Of a DNA stretch of 64,000 bases, positions 45,271 through 55,080 are shown piece by piece; the stretch's first letter is position 1, and each line of letters starts with the position of its first letter. The notes under the pieces were generated by a model, which was not told the DNA's origin, did no database searches, and was given only the letters and a program-made list of their open reading frames with translations. The position numbers and the translations under genes were made by a program. Source of the DNA: Mycobacterium paragordonae (GTDB taxonomy: Bacteria > Actinomycetota > Actinomycetes > Mycobacteriales > Mycobacteriaceae); contig NZ_CP025546.1 of assembly GCF_003614435.1 (NCBI RefSeq), positions 4,092,001-4,156,000 on the forward strand, written 5' to 3'.

Positions 45271-46827
45271 ATGACCACCGTGATTGACACTGACCCCGTC
45301 TTCGCCGCGCTGGCGGCGCGGGTACCTGCCGCCGACCCGGGCAGCTATCACGAAGTCACCAACGCGATGTCGGGCAAGCCGCTGGGCCGGATGCCACACT
45401 GCACCGCCGACGATGTCGCCGTCGCCGCCGTCCGGGCCAGGCAGGTGCAGAAGAGTTGGGCCGGCAGGCCGATTGCCGAGCGGGCGGCGGTGCTGTTGCG
45501 CATGCATGACCTGGTGCTCAAGCGCCAGGATGAGGTGCTCGACATCATCCAGTCCGAGAACGGCAAGGCGCGCGGGCATGCCTTCGAGGAGGTGATCGAC
45601 GTCGCGCTGACCACCCGCTACTACGCCCACACCACCGGGGACTACCTCAAACCCCAACGGCGGCAGGGTGTTCAGCTGGTCCTCACCGAAGCCTGGGAAT
45701 ACCACCACCCCAAGGGACTGGTCGGTGTGATCGCGCCGTGGAACTATCCGTTGACCCTGGGTATCAGCGATGCGCTGCCGGCGATCGTCGCCGGAAACGC
45801 GGTGCTGATCAAACCCGATGAGCGCACGCCCTTTTCGACGCTGTGGGCGGTGCGGTTGCTCGAAGAGGCCGGGATGCCGCCCGGTCTGGTGCAGGTCGTC
45901 ACCGGCCCCGGCTCCGAACTCGGGACACCGATCATCGAGCAGTCCGACTTCCTGATGTTCACCGGTTCCACCCGCGTCGGCCGTCTCGTCGCCGCCCAGG
46001 CCGGCGAACAGCTGATCGACTGCTCGATGGAACTCGGCGGCAAGAACGCCCTGCTGGTGCTCGACGACGCCGACGTCGCCAAGGCGGCGGTCGGAGCCAC
46101 CCGCGCGTGCTTCTCCAACGCCGGACAGTTGTGCATCTCGATCGAGCGGATCTACGTGCCGAAGATGTTGTGGGACAGCTTTGTTCCCGCTTTTGTCGAG
46201 GCGACGGAGAGCATGGTGTTGTCGGCGGGACTGGACTACAAGGCCGACATGGGCTCGTTGATCAACGAGACCCAGTTGAACACCGTCATCCATCACGTCC
46301 AGGACGCGGTGGCGCAGGGCGCGACCGTGCTGACCGGCGGCAAGCCGCGCCCCGACATCGGTCCCTACTTCTATGAGCCGACGATCATGACCGGCGTCCG
46401 AAAAGGCATGGCCGCCTTTGCCGACGAGACCTTCGGACCGGTGGTGTCGCTGTATCCGGTGGACAGCGAAGACGAGGCCATCGCGAAGGCCAACGACAGC
46501 GACTTCGGGTTGAACTTCAGCGTCTGGACCGCCGACCCGCAACGCGGGCGCCGCGTCGCCGCGCGATTGCAAGCCGGCACCGTTAACGTCAACGAGGGTT
46601 ATGCCGCCGCCTGGGCGTCGGTCGATGCGCCGATGGGCGGCATGAAGGACTCCGGCCTCGGACGCCGCCACGGCGAGCACGGAATCCTCAAATACACCGA
46701 ATCCCAGACCATTGCGATCGAACGCGTGCTGCCCGTGGGGGCGCCGCGGTGGTTGCGGGCCGACCGGTATGCGCGGGTGATGACTGGCGGGCTGCGCGCG
46801 CTCAAACGACTGCCCGGCGTCAAATAA
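45271..46827 (+). CDS. Aldehyde dehydrogenase, succinate-semialdehyde dehydrogenase (GabD2)-like
   Basis: 518 aa. NAD(P) aldehyde dehydrogenase with IAPWNYPLTL, the catalytic Glu in MELGGKN and catalytic Cys in NAGQLCISIERIYV. That last block and the end LKYTESQTIA match M. tuberculosis GabD2 (Rv1731). It oxidises an aldehyde to an acid, probably succinate semialdehyde. The 45101-45270 upstream region has no gene and held the shared divergent promoter before the IS110 insertion. The GMC oxidase gene follows after 23 bp. Confidence 0.9.
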   Translation: MTTVIDTDPVFAALAARVPAADPGSYHEVTNAMSGKPLGRMPHCTADDVAVAAVRARQVQKSWAGRPIAERAAVLLRMHDLVLKRQDEVLDIIQSENGKARGHAFEEVIDVALTTRYYAHTTGDYLKPQRRQGVQLVLTEAWEYHHPKGLVGVIAPWNYPLTLGISDALPAIVAGNAVLIKPDERTPFSTLWAVRLLEEAGMPPGLVQVVTGPGSELGTPIIEQSDFLMFTGSTRVGRLVAAQAGEQLIDCSMELGGKNALLVLDDADVAKAAVGATRACFSNAGQLCISIERIYVPKMLWDSFVPAFVEATESMVLSAGLDYKADMGSLINETQLNTVIHHVQDAVAQGATVLTGGKPRPDIGPYFYEPTIMTGVRKGMAAFADETFGPVVSLYPVDSEDEAIAKANDSDFGLNFSVWTADPQRGRRVAARLQAGTVNVNEGYAAAWASVDAPMGGMKDSGLGRRHGEHGILKYTESQTIAIERVLPVGAPRWLRADRYARVMTGGLRALKRLPGVK

Positions 46828-46850
46828 AGCGTCAACTAGAGGGGGATGGC

Positions 46851-48572
46851 ATGGCCGTGGACTACGACGTAGTGGTGATCGGCTCCGGCTTCGGCGGATC
46901 GGTCTCGGCGCTGCGGTTGACCGAGAAGGGTTACCGAGTCGGCGTTCTGGAGGCCGGACGGCGCTTCGAGGATTCGGAGTTCCCGAAGAACAGCATGGAC
47001 GTGCGGAACTTCCTGTGGGCACCAAAGCTCGGCTGCACCGGAATTCAGCGCATCCACGTGCTGCCCGACGTGATCGTGCTGGCCGGCGCCGGCGTGGGCG
47101 GCGGCTCGCTGAACTACGCCAACACGCTCTACGAGCCAAAGTCGGATGCCTTCTACCGGGACCGGCAGTGGGCGCACATCACCGATTGGCGCGACGAGTT
47201 GGCCCCCTACTACGACCAAGCGAAACGCATGCTGGGGGTGGTGCGGAATCCGACGATGACGGCGTCGGACGTTGCGTTGCGCAAGGTGGCCGAGGACATG
47301 GGCGTCGGCGAGACGTTCGGCATGACACCCGTCGGGGTGTTCTTCGGCGACGACAATGTGCCGAAACCCGGTGTGGAGGTTGATGATCCGTTCTTCGGCG
47401 GGGCCGGGCCGCGCCGGCGTGGGTGCATCGAGGTCGGCGAGTGCATGACCGGTTGCCGGCACAACGCTAAGAACACGCTGATGAAGAACTACCTGTATCT
47501 GGCCGAGCGGGCCGGCGCGAAGGTGCACGACCTGACCACCGTCGTCAAGGTGCGTCCTCGTGCCGAGGGCGGTTATGCCGTCGACACCGTCCGCAGCGGC
47601 AGTTGGCGGGCGAGGCGCACCGCCGGCACCATCACCGCCCAGCAGGTGATCTTCGCGGCGGGGACCTGGGGCACCCAGCAGTTGTTGCACCGGATGAAAG
47701 CCGACGGCACGCTGAGCGGGATTTCGGACCGCCTCGGAGTGCTGACCCGAACGAATTCGGAAGCGCTTTGTGGTGCCAGCGTGCGGATGCGGCAGGGCAG
47801 CGACGCCGGGTTCCATCAGGGAGTCGCGATCACATCGTCGATCCACCCGGACGATAAGACGCACATCGAACCGGTCCGCTACGGCAAGGGCCCGCAGTCG
47901 ATGGGGATGCTGACCACGGTGATGACCGACGGCGGAGGGCGCGCGCCGCGGTGGGCCCGGTGGCTGGGACAGGTGCTGCGCCACCCGGGTCAGGCGGCGT
48001 CGGTGTATGCCGGTCTGCGGACCTGGTCGCAGCGCACCGTCATCGCGCTGGTCATGCAGACCGAGGACAACTCGCTGACGCTGTTCCCCAAGCGGCGGCG
48101 GTTGGGCGGAGTCAAGCTGTCGTCCCGGCAGGGCCACGGGGTGCCCAACCCCACCTGGATCCCGAAGGCCAACGAGGCGGTGCGTCAGCTCGCCGAGGAC
48201 ATCGGCGGGATGCCCTACAGCAGCGTCGGCGAAATCTTCGACATCCCGATGACGGCCCACTTCCTCGGCGGATGCACGATCGGGGATTCACCGGAGACCG
48301 GCGTCATCGATCCGTATCACCGGATGTTCGGGCATCCCGGGCTGCATGTGATGGACGGGTCGGCCATCTCCGCCAACATCGGGGTGAACCCGTCGCTGAC
48401 CATCACGGCGCAGGCCGAGCGGGCAATGTCATTCTGGCCCAACGTGAATGAGGAAGATACCCGGCCTGATCTTGGCACCGGATATCAGCGGCTGGTGCCG
48501 GTGGCGCCGCAACGGCCGGTGGTTCCGGGGGATGCTCCGGCGGCGTTGCGGTTGCCCGTCGTGGAGCGCTAA
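46851..48572 (+). CDS. GMC oxidoreductase, cholesterol oxidase (ChoD)-like
   Basis: 573 aa flavoprotein. FAD motif GSGFGG at 11-16 and GAGVGGGSLNYANTLY, the GMC signature. A Cys-containing insert ECMTGCRHNAKNTLMKNYL and the C-terminal HFLGGCTIGDSPETGVIDPYH and ISANIGVNPSLTI follow. It matches M. tuberculosis ChoD (Rv3409c) along its length. Family members oxidise 3-hydroxy steroids or other alcohols; activity of ChoD itself is debated. Co-transcribed with the aldehyde dehydrogenase. ATG 46851 has AGGGGGA upstream. Confidence 0.9.
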   Translation: MAVDYDVVVIGSGFGGSVSALRLTEKGYRVGVLEAGRRFEDSEFPKNSMDVRNFLWAPKLGCTGIQRIHVLPDVIVLAGAGVGGGSLNYANTLYEPKSDAFYRDRQWAHITDWRDELAPYYDQAKRMLGVVRNPTMTASDVALRKVAEDMGVGETFGMTPVGVFFGDDNVPKPGVEVDDPFFGGAGPRRRGCIEVGECMTGCRHNAKNTLMKNYLYLAERAGAKVHDLTTVVKVRPRAEGGYAVDTVRSGSWRARRTAGTITAQQVIFAAGTWGTQQLLHRMKADGTLSGISDRLGVLTRTNSEALCGASVRMRQGSDAGFHQGVAITSSIHPDDKTHIEPVRYGKGPQSMGMLTTVMTDGGGRAPRWARWLGQVLRHPGQAASVYAGLRTWSQRTVIALVMQTEDNSLTLFPKRRRLGGVKLSSRQGHGVPNPTWIPKANEAVRQLAEDIGGMPYSSVGEIFDIPMTAHFLGGCTIGDSPETGVIDPYHRMFGHPGLHVMDGSAISANIGVNPSLTITAQAERAMSFWPNVNEEDTRPDLGTGYQRLVPVAPQRPVVPGDAPAALRLPVVER

Positions 48573-48659
48573 GCCCGCCCCGCGTCCTCGGCAAACGCCT
48601 GCGGCCTGTCAGACGTCCGTCGCATACTGACGACAGGGAGGAAAGGCAGGGTTGTTGCC

Positions 48660-50246
48660 ATGAAGTCACTCGTCGGTGAAACCTTTGGCAAATACGAAGT
48701 CAGTCGGCTGCTCGGCAAGGGCGGCATGGGTGAGGTGTACGAGGCATTCGACACCGACAAGCGCCGCGCCGTCGCGCTGAAGGTGCTGCCCGACGAGTAC
48801 GCCGACGACCAGACCTTCCGGGAGCGCTTCCTGCGCGAGTCACATGCGGCGGCGATTCTGCAAGAGCCGCATGTGATTCCGATCCACGACTGGGGCGAGA
48901 TCGACCACACGCTGTACATCGATATGCGACTGGTGCGGGGCGAGACATTGCACGACATCCTGGCCAGGCGTGCCTTGACGCCGGAGCGGGCCGTCGAGAT
49001 CATCGGCCAGGTCGCCGCGGCGCTGGACGCGGCGCATGCCAACGGGCTGATCCATCGCGACGTCAAGCCGCAGAACATCATCATCACCCCAGACGACTTC
49101 GCCTATCTCGTCGACTTCGGCATCGCCGAAGCCCGGGGTGAGTCGCATCTGACGATGAGCGGCTATCAGGTGGGCAGCTTCGCCTACATGGCACCCGAGC
49201 GGCTCAACAGCGACGAACCGGCGACGTCCGCCGTCGATGTGTATGCGCTGGCGTGTGTGTTGTACGAGGCGCTGACGGGTCGCCGGCCGTTCGTCGGCGA
49301 CACCCAGCAGATCATCGCCGGTCACCTGACGGCGCTGCCGCCGCGGCCCAGTGTCGCTCGCTCGGGCGTCCCGGCCGCGCTCGACGACGTCATCAGCCGG
49401 GGAATGGCCAAGCACCCGGATGACCGGTATGGCAGTGCCGGAGCGCTGGCGCGGGCGGCCAAGCGGGCTTTGTCGGCTCCGCAGTCGGCTCCTGAGCCGG
49501 CTCCGGGGCCGACTGCCGCGGATACGGTTTACGGCCCGCAGTATCAGCCGCCGCAGTACCCACCACCGCAGTATTTCCCCTCTCCCCCAACGGTTCCCGC
49601 ATATCCACCGCGGGATGACTCCCGGCGATTTCTGGTGCCGACGCTGGTGGCGGTGGCGGCCGCTCTGGTCGTCGTAGCGGTGGTACTGGTGGTGGTTGTC
49701 GTCGGGAACCAGAAGTCCGGTTCGGACACTTCGAGGGTCGCCTATCCCCCGTCGGGACAACCGACGTACCAGCCGTCCTACGAGACGGGCGCGGCGCCGA
49801 CGTATCAGACGACGACGCCCCCGACCACGCGCTCGGTCGCGCAGCCGACGACGACAGCATCCGCGGTCCCGGACGCCGAGCAGCAGTTGCGGCAGTACGT
49901 GAACCTCGACCGCTCCGTGGTCGCGACGGAGGCCGCCGACAAGTGGGTTCCGCAGCTCAGCTCCAAGCGACCCGGTATCCGTGACAACGGGGTGGTGTGG
50001 GACAACGCGATGGCGTTGCAGGAGCACTTGCAATTCCGCAAGCTCTACAACGCCAAGCTGCTGTGGTCGGGTGACTGGTCGACATTCTCCGAGCCGAACT
50101 TCTGGGTGACGATCGCGGGGATCACCTTCGACGATTCCAGGGGCGCGCTGATGTGGTGCAGCAGCAAGGGATTCGACCGGGATCACTGCATCGCGAAGAT
50201 CGTGAGCACGACGCATGGGGTGCCGGGGAGCACCGCGTACAACTGA
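48660..50246 (+). CDS. Transmembrane Ser/Thr protein kinase
   Basis: 528 aa. Kinase domain with GKGGMGEVYEAFD, Lys41, HRDVKPQN (Asp134) and DFGIAEA, numbered identically to the kinase at 29926, so the two are close paralogues. A Pro/Tyr/Gln-rich linker, a transmembrane helix (about 324-350), a Thr/Pro-rich stalk and a small ectodomain of about 110 residues with SGDWSTFSEPNFWVTIAG and two Cys. Ligand unknown. Downstream of the ChoD-like gene by 87 bp. Confidence 0.92.
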   Translation: MKSLVGETFGKYEVSRLLGKGGMGEVYEAFDTDKRRAVALKVLPDEYADDQTFRERFLRESHAAAILQEPHVIPIHDWGEIDHTLYIDMRLVRGETLHDILARRALTPERAVEIIGQVAAALDAAHANGLIHRDVKPQNIIITPDDFAYLVDFGIAEARGESHLTMSGYQVGSFAYMAPERLNSDEPATSAVDVYALACVLYEALTGRRPFVGDTQQIIAGHLTALPPRPSVARSGVPAALDDVISRGMAKHPDDRYGSAGALARAAKRALSAPQSAPEPAPGPTAADTVYGPQYQPPQYPPPQYFPSPPTVPAYPPRDDSRRFLVPTLVAVAAALVVVAVVLVVVVVGNQKSGSDTSRVAYPPSGQPTYQPSYETGAAPTYQTTTPPTTRSVAQPTTTASAVPDAEQQLRQYVNLDRSVVATEAADKWVPQLSSKRPGIRDNGVVWDNAMALQEHLQFRKLYNAKLLWSGDWSTFSEPNFWVTIAGITFDDSRGALMWCSSKGFDRDHCIAKIVSTTHGVPGSTAYN

Positions 50247-50263
50247 CGAGTCCCCGCTAAGGG

Positions 50264-50530
50264 CTACGTCCGCTTCACCTTACTGATCACAATGTCATGC
50301 GACGAGCACAGCCGGCACGTCAGCGGCCGGATCCTCAAACGCAGCTTGGACATCCGTAATGCCTTGCTGCAGAACGGGTATCGGCAGCCGCACGACAAGG
50401 TGATCCACCAGTCCGCCGCATGATCCGCCTCGTCGCAGAACTTCCGGCAGATGCATGGGATCTCGGTTTCGAAATCCAGCGCCGACAGGACATCGAACTC
50501 CGGCAGTAGTGCGCACTCCCCGACCATCAC
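50264..50530 (-). CDS. Small cysteine-rich (zinc-binding-like) protein
   Basis: 88 aa from GTG 50530 (ATG 50527 possible). Pairs CICRKFC, CGC, FC and TCRLC give eight Cys arranged like a zinc ribbon or treble clef, with a basic segment SKLRLRIRP between. No known family recognised with confidence. It converges on the kinase gene with 17 bp between stops. Coding potential is supported by spacing of Cys and by normal codon use; the Shine-Dalgarno is weak. Confidence 0.55.
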   Translation of the reverse strand: MMVGECALLPEFDVLSALDFETEIPCICRKFCDEADHAADWWITLSCGCRYPFCSKALRMSKLRLRIRPLTCRLCSSHDIVISKVKRT

Positions 50531-50712
50531 GGACTGAAGGGTAAACCTGTAGTTGAGACTTTTCGGTTAGGCGCGCGCGGCCGCGCGGCGAACCCCGTCG
50601 GACCGACTGCGGCCGACCGAGTCGGGCGCAAAATTCCACCCGAATGGTGGTTCACATTCCCACCCTTTCTGAAATACATTAAGCCGTTCGATTCGCCCGT
50701 CGGGAGGCGCTG
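50531..50712. other. Intergenic region before PE_PGRS gene 1
   Basis: 182 bp with no supported gene. It is less GC-rich than its surroundings near 50660-50700 and ends with GGGAGG (50702-50707), the ribosome-binding site of the first PE_PGRS gene. No clear -10/-35 or repeat seen. Confidence 0.5.
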
Positions 50713-53700
50713 ATGTCGACGTTCCTGTTCGCAGTACCAGACTCCTTAACGGCCGCGTCCGCCGAGGTGAGCGGAATCGGAGAAGCGATCAGGAGGGCGA
50801 CGGCGTCGTGGGCGCCGGCCACCACGACGGTGCCGGCCGCGGCCGCTGACGAGGTGTCGGCGGCGATCGCGGGACTGTTCGGCAACTACGCACAGGTCTT
50901 TGTGGCGCTGGACGCGCAGGCGGCGGCCTTCGAGCAGCAGCTGTCGCAGGCGCTGGGCACCGGCGCGAATGCGTATGCGAGCGCCGAGGCGGTAAATCTG
51001 TCGCTGCTGCAGACCGTGAACCTGGAGGCCCTACTGGCGCCGATCAACGGGCCGGTGCTGGCCCTGACCGGGCGCCCGCTGATCGGCAACGGCGCCAATG
51101 GCGCTCCGGGGACCGGCGCCAACGGTGGAGCCGGCGGTTGGTTGCTCGGCAACGGCGGCGCCGGCGGCTCGGGAGGGGCGGGCGCGACAGGCGGGGCCGG
51201 CGGCGCCGCGGGTCTGATCGGCAGCGGCGGGACGGGCGGGGCCGGCGGGGCCGGCGGTGGCAAGGGCGGTGCGGGCGGTGCAGGCGGTTGGCTGCTGGGC
51301 ACCGGCGGGGCCGGCGGCACCGGCGGGTTCATCGCCAACGGGGTCGGCGGCGTCGGCGGGGTCGGCGGAACCGGCGGGTTGTTCGGCGCGGGCGGAGCCG
51401 GCGGACCCGGCGGGTTCGCCAACTCCGGGACCGGCGGGAGCGGCGGTGCCGGCGGGGCCGGCGGACTGCTCGGTGCGCTGGTCGGCGCCGGCGGAGGCAA
51501 CGGCGGGGCCGGCGGAGTTGGTACCACCGGAGGCGCGGGCGGGGCCGGCGGTATCGGCGGCCCGCTGGCCGGCGCCGGTGGCGTCGGCGGTACGGGAGGG
51601 CCGGGCACCACCGGGGGCGGCGGGACCGGCGGAGCAGGCGGGGCCGGCGGTCCGCTGTACGGCAACGGCGGCCCCGGTGGAACCGGCGGCAACAGCTTTG
51701 GCGGCAACGCCGGGAGCGGCGGGGTCGGGGGGCACGCCGGCTGGTTGTCGGGTTCGGGCGGATCAGGCGGGGCCGGCGGTAACAGCCTGCTCGGCGGCAC
51801 CGGCGGGCATGGCGGAGCAGGCGGCGACGCTGGTCTGTTCGGCTTCGGTGGGGCGGGCGGAGCCGGCGGATTCGCCACGGCCGGACAAGCCGGAGCCGGC
51901 GGCAACGGCGGCGCGGGCGGCATGGTGTTCGGCAACGGCGGCGCAGGCGGGAACGGCGCGCAGGGCGCCCCACTCTTTGCCAGCGGAGACGGCGGCGCCG
52001 GCGGGCGGGGCGTGCTGTTCGGCCTTGGGGGAACCGGCGGGATCGGTGGGGCCCTCAGCGCGACGCCGGGCGCCAACGGCGCCAACGGGGCGTTGCTGCC
52101 GGCGGCGGCGCTCAACGCGATCAATGCGCCCGTGATCGCCCTAACCGGCCGGCCGCTGATCGGAAACGGCGCCCCGGGGGCGGCTGGTAGCGGGTCCGCC
52201 GGCGGACCCGGCGGATGGTTACTCGGCGACGGCGGGCCCGGCGGGTCCGGCTCCAACGGCATCCCCGGCGGGCCCGGCGGAGCCGCCGGGCTATTGGGTA
52301 GCGGCGGTGCGGGCGGAGCCGGCGGGTTCGGGGCGACCGGCCCCGGCAGGGCCGGCGGTATGGGCGGCAACGGCGGTTTGCTGTTCGGCAACGGCGGGCC
52401 CGGTGGGGCCGGCGGCGTCGGCTTCAACGGCGGAACCAGCGCGAACGGCGGAGGCGGCGGAGGCGGCGGGACCGGCGGCCTCTTCGGATCCGGCGGCGTC
52501 GGCGGCCAGGGTGGCATGACCGGCCAGTTGATTGCCGGGATACCCGGCGCCGGCGGGGCGGGCGGCGCCGGCGGGGCGCTCAGTGGCCTGGTCGGGGCCG
52601 GTGGCGGCACCGGTGGGGTCGGCGGCGCGTCCTACCAGTCCGGCGGCGGGGCCGGAGGGGCCGGCGGCCCGGCCGGGATCAGCGGTTCGCTGTTTGGCGG
52701 CGGAGCGGGCACCATCGGCGGCTCGCTGTTCGGTGCCGGCGGTGCCGGTGGCGACGGTGGCGCCAGCCTCGTCGGCCCAGGTGGAGCCGGCGGGCCCGGT
52801 GGGGCCGGTGGCCAGCTCGCCGGCGACGGCGGGTCCGGTGGAGCCGGTGGCGCGGTTCTGCAGGCCGCGCCCGGCACCGGCGGCGGTCCGGGCGGCACCG
52901 GGGGTGCCGCCGGCGCGGTGGGCTCCGGCGGTGCTGGTGGCCCGGGCGGCACCGTCGGAGGCTTCGGGCCGATGCCCGGCGGTCGGGGTGGACTAGGCGG
53001 CAACGCCACCCTCCTCGGTACCGGCGGAGTCGGTGGGACCGGTGGACTGAGTGCCGGGAGCATCGGCGGGGCCGGCGGGCACGGCGGCTTGGGCGGTGCG
53101 CTATTGGGCAACGGTGGTGCGGGCGGGGCCGGCGCAGAGGCCGCTCCCACTGTCGGTGGCGGCACGGGCGGCGCCGGCGGCAGTGCGGTGCTGATCGGTA
53201 ACGGTGGCAACGGCGGCAACGGCGGCTACTCAACAACGCCCACGCTGCTGGGTGGTCCCGGCACCATCGGCACCGCCGGCTGGCTATTGGGCCACAACGG
53301 AATTCCCGGCCTGCCCATGAGCCCCAACCTGCTGGTCAACCCCAGCTTCGAAATCGCCACCCCGTCGCAGTCCGGCTTCAGCTCGGTGACGATCCCGGGG
53401 TGGTCGGTCAGCGGCACCCCGACCATCATCAGCTACGGCACAGGGCGCGCTTACCCCTCGCCGTTCTCTTTCCCCTTGCCCGATCTGCCGGGCTTCCTGG
53501 GCTTCCCGGGCACCCCTCCCCCGGGTGCAGGCAGCAACTTCGCCGGTGGTGGACCGGTGAGCTCAGGTTCCCTCAGCCAAACCGTCGACTTGACCGCGGC
53601 AGCCGCCAAGATCAACACCGGCACCACCCCGTACACGCTGAGCGGACTGCTCGGCGGTTACCTGCTGGACCCCTCCGCGGCGTCGCTGAAAGTCACCTTC

Positions 53701-54876
53701 CTCAACGCCAACGGAGTGGTTCTGGGCACCGGCACGACCGGCGAGGTCGGATTGCTGGATCGGTTGGGCGGCACCGGTTTCCAGGCCCGCGACGTATCCG
53801 GGACCATCCCGGTCGGCACCACCTCCGCGGTGGTGACGGCGACCCTCGCCGACCGCAACCCGATCCTGAGCAACTACAACAACGCCTACGTCGACAACCT
53901 GTCGTTCACGGTCGGCGACCCCACCCTCACCGCGCCGACGCTCGCCGTCCCGACCTCGAATGTCGGCCAACTCGACCACGTGTTCCTGTTCTACATGGAG
54001 AACAAGGGCGCCGGCGACATCCTCGGCAGCGTCAACGCCCCCTACCTCAACAGCCTGATCAACACCTACGGCTACGCCGACAACTACTACGCACTGGGCC
54101 ACCCCAGCGAACCCAACTATCTGCGGATCCTGCTCGGCACCGACTTGGGGATCGACTACAACCCGACGGCGAACACCGTCACCGCGCCCAACCTCGTGGA
54201 AAAGCTGGACACCACCGGAATATCGTGGGCGGGCTACACGCCCAACATGCCTTACCCGGGCGCCATCGTGTCATCCGGTGACTACAGCGTCGACCAATTG
54301 CCTTTCCCCCGTTTGACTTACGTCTACAACAACTCCCCGAGTTACCTGGCGCAGCACCTCCTGCCGTTGACGCAATTGGGCGCCGATCTGCAGAACCCGC
54401 TCACCGCTCCCAGATTCGCCTGGATCTGCGGCTCTGAGGAAACCAATATGGAAGGCCCGGTGAGTTCACCCACCGACATCGCCACCTGGCTCGGCAGCCA
54501 GCTCACCAATCACCAGTACAACATCGCGGCCGGCGACCAGTACCTGCAACAGAACGTGTCCACCATCATGAACTCGCCGACGTGGAACAGCGGCTCCAAG
54601 GACGTCATCATCATCACGTTCGACGAGGACTACAACAACCTGTCGACCGGAAACGGCAACCAGGGCAACCACATTCCGATGGTCGTCATCCCGAATCAGG
54701 GCGCCGTGACCTCTGGGGGGATGCTGTCCGGACACTTCGTGACGGACAGCTACTACAACCACTACAGCCTGATGTCGACGATCGAGTATGCGTTGAGCCC
54801 GACGGCGGGAACGCCTCTCATCACGCTCACCAACAACGACCTGTACGCCACTCCGATGAACGACTTCTGGTCCTAG
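50713..54876 (+). CDS. PE_PGRS protein with C-terminal phosphoesterase domain, copy 1
   Basis: 1387 aa. PE domain 1-95 ([20 protein letters not shown]) for type VII secretion; GRPLIGNG junction at 120; Gly-Gly-Ala repeats to about 868, with a second GRPLIGNG at 479. At 869 [17 protein letters not shown] opens a beta-rich module (about 869-1080) with FAGGG and LSQTVDL. From 1087 a phosphoesterase: FLFYMENKG, nucleophile-type [42 protein letters not shown] and [10 protein letters not shown]. These are the conserved blocks of the phospholipase C/acid phosphatase family. Probably a surface phosphatase. Substrate unknown. Confidence 0.9.
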   Translation: MSTFLFAVPDSLTAASAEVSGIGEAIRRATASWAPATTTVPAAAADEVSAAIAGLFGNYAQVFVALDAQAAAFEQQLSQALGTGANAYASAEAVNLSLLQTVNLEALLAPINGPVLALTGRPLIGNGANGAPGTGANGGAGGWLLGNGGAGGSGGAGATGGAGGAAGLIGSGGTGGAGGAGGGKGGAGGAGGWLLGTGGAGGTGGFIANGVGGVGGVGGTGGLFGAGGAGGPGGFANSGTGGSGGAGGAGGLLGALVGAGGGNGGAGGVGTTGGAGGAGGIGGPLAGAGGVGGTGGPGTTGGGGTGGAGGAGGPLYGNGGPGGTGGNSFGGNAGSGGVGGHAGWLSGSGGSGGAGGNSLLGGTGGHGGAGGDAGLFGFGGAGGAGGFATAGQAGAGGNGGAGGMVFGNGGAGGNGAQGAPLFASGDGGAGGRGVLFGLGGTGGIGGALSATPGANGANGALLPAAALNAINAPVIALTGRPLIGNGAPGAAGSGSAGGPGGWLLGDGGPGGSGSNGIPGGPGGAAGLLGSGGAGGAGGFGATGPGRAGGMGGNGGLLFGNGGPGGAGGVGFNGGTSANGGGGGGGGTGGLFGSGGVGGQGGMTGQLIAGIPGAGGAGGAGGALSGLVGAGGGTGGVGGASYQSGGGAGGAGGPAGISGSLFGGGAGTIGGSLFGAGGAGGDGGASLVGPGGAGGPGGAGGQLAGDGGSGGAGGAVLQAAPGTGGGPGGTGGAAGAVGSGGAGGPGGTVGGFGPMPGGRGGLGGNATLLGTGGVGGTGGLSAGSIGGAGGHGGLGGALLGNGGAGGAGAEAAPTVGGGTGGAGGSAVLIGNGGNGGNGGYSTTPTLLGGPGTIGTAGWLLGHNGIPGLPMSPNLLVNPSFEIATPSQSGFSSVTIPGWSVSGTPTIISYGTGRAYPSPFSFPLPDLPGFLGFPGTPPPGAGSNFAGGGPVSSGSLSQTVDLTAAAAKINTGTTPYTLSGLLGGYLLDPSAASLKVTFLNANGVVLGTGTTGEVGLLDRLGGTGFQARDVSGTIPVGTTSAVVTATLADRNPILSNYNNAYVDNLSFTVGDPTLTAPTLAVPTSNVGQLDHVFLFYMENKGAGDILGSVNAPYLNSLINTYGYADNYYALGHPSEPNYLRILLGTDLGIDYNPTANTVTAPNLVEKLDTTGISWAGYTPNMPYPGAIVSSGDYSVDQLPFPRLTYVYNNSPSYLAQHLLPLTQLGADLQNPLTAPRFAWICGSEETNMEGPVSSPTDIATWLGSQLTNHQYNIAAGDQYLQQNVSTIMNSPTWNSGSKDVIIITFDEDYNNLSTGNGNQGNHIPMVVIPNQGAVTSGGMLSGHFVTDSYYNHYSLMSTIEYALSPTAGTPLITLTNNDLYATPMNDFWS

Positions 54877-55080
54877 GGTCCTTCAATAAAAATATTGGCT
54901 GGCAACCACTTTGAATTCATGCGGCCTCAAAAGAGAGCGGACGCTCCACCGGCCTTGGCGCGGCAGGCTTTTGGTGCCGCGGCACAAACATTTCAACGAA
55001 CACGTCGTGTCTGTTCACATCTGAAGTTGATGTGAATAGAGTTAGCCGATCACTCGCCCCGTGATCGATGGGAGCCGCAG
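54877..55080. other. Intergenic region between the PE_PGRS genes
   Basis: 204 bp without a supported gene. It contains an AT-richer stretch (TAAAAATATT at 54888) just after the first stop and GGGAGCC before the second start. The sequence is not a duplicate of the region upstream of copy 1, so the two genes may have separate control. Confidence 0.45.

Noticed and set aside
50886..53219. Long minus-strand Pro-rich frames opposite the first PE_PGRS gene (574 aa and others)
   Set aside because: They are mirror frames created by GGC/GCC repeats; no start site or domain and the plus strand has a full PE_PGRS gene.
51100..53270. Short regularly spaced repeats that might suggest a CRISPR array
   Set aside because: They are coding PGRS Gly-Gly-X repeats without constant repeat and unique spacer units.
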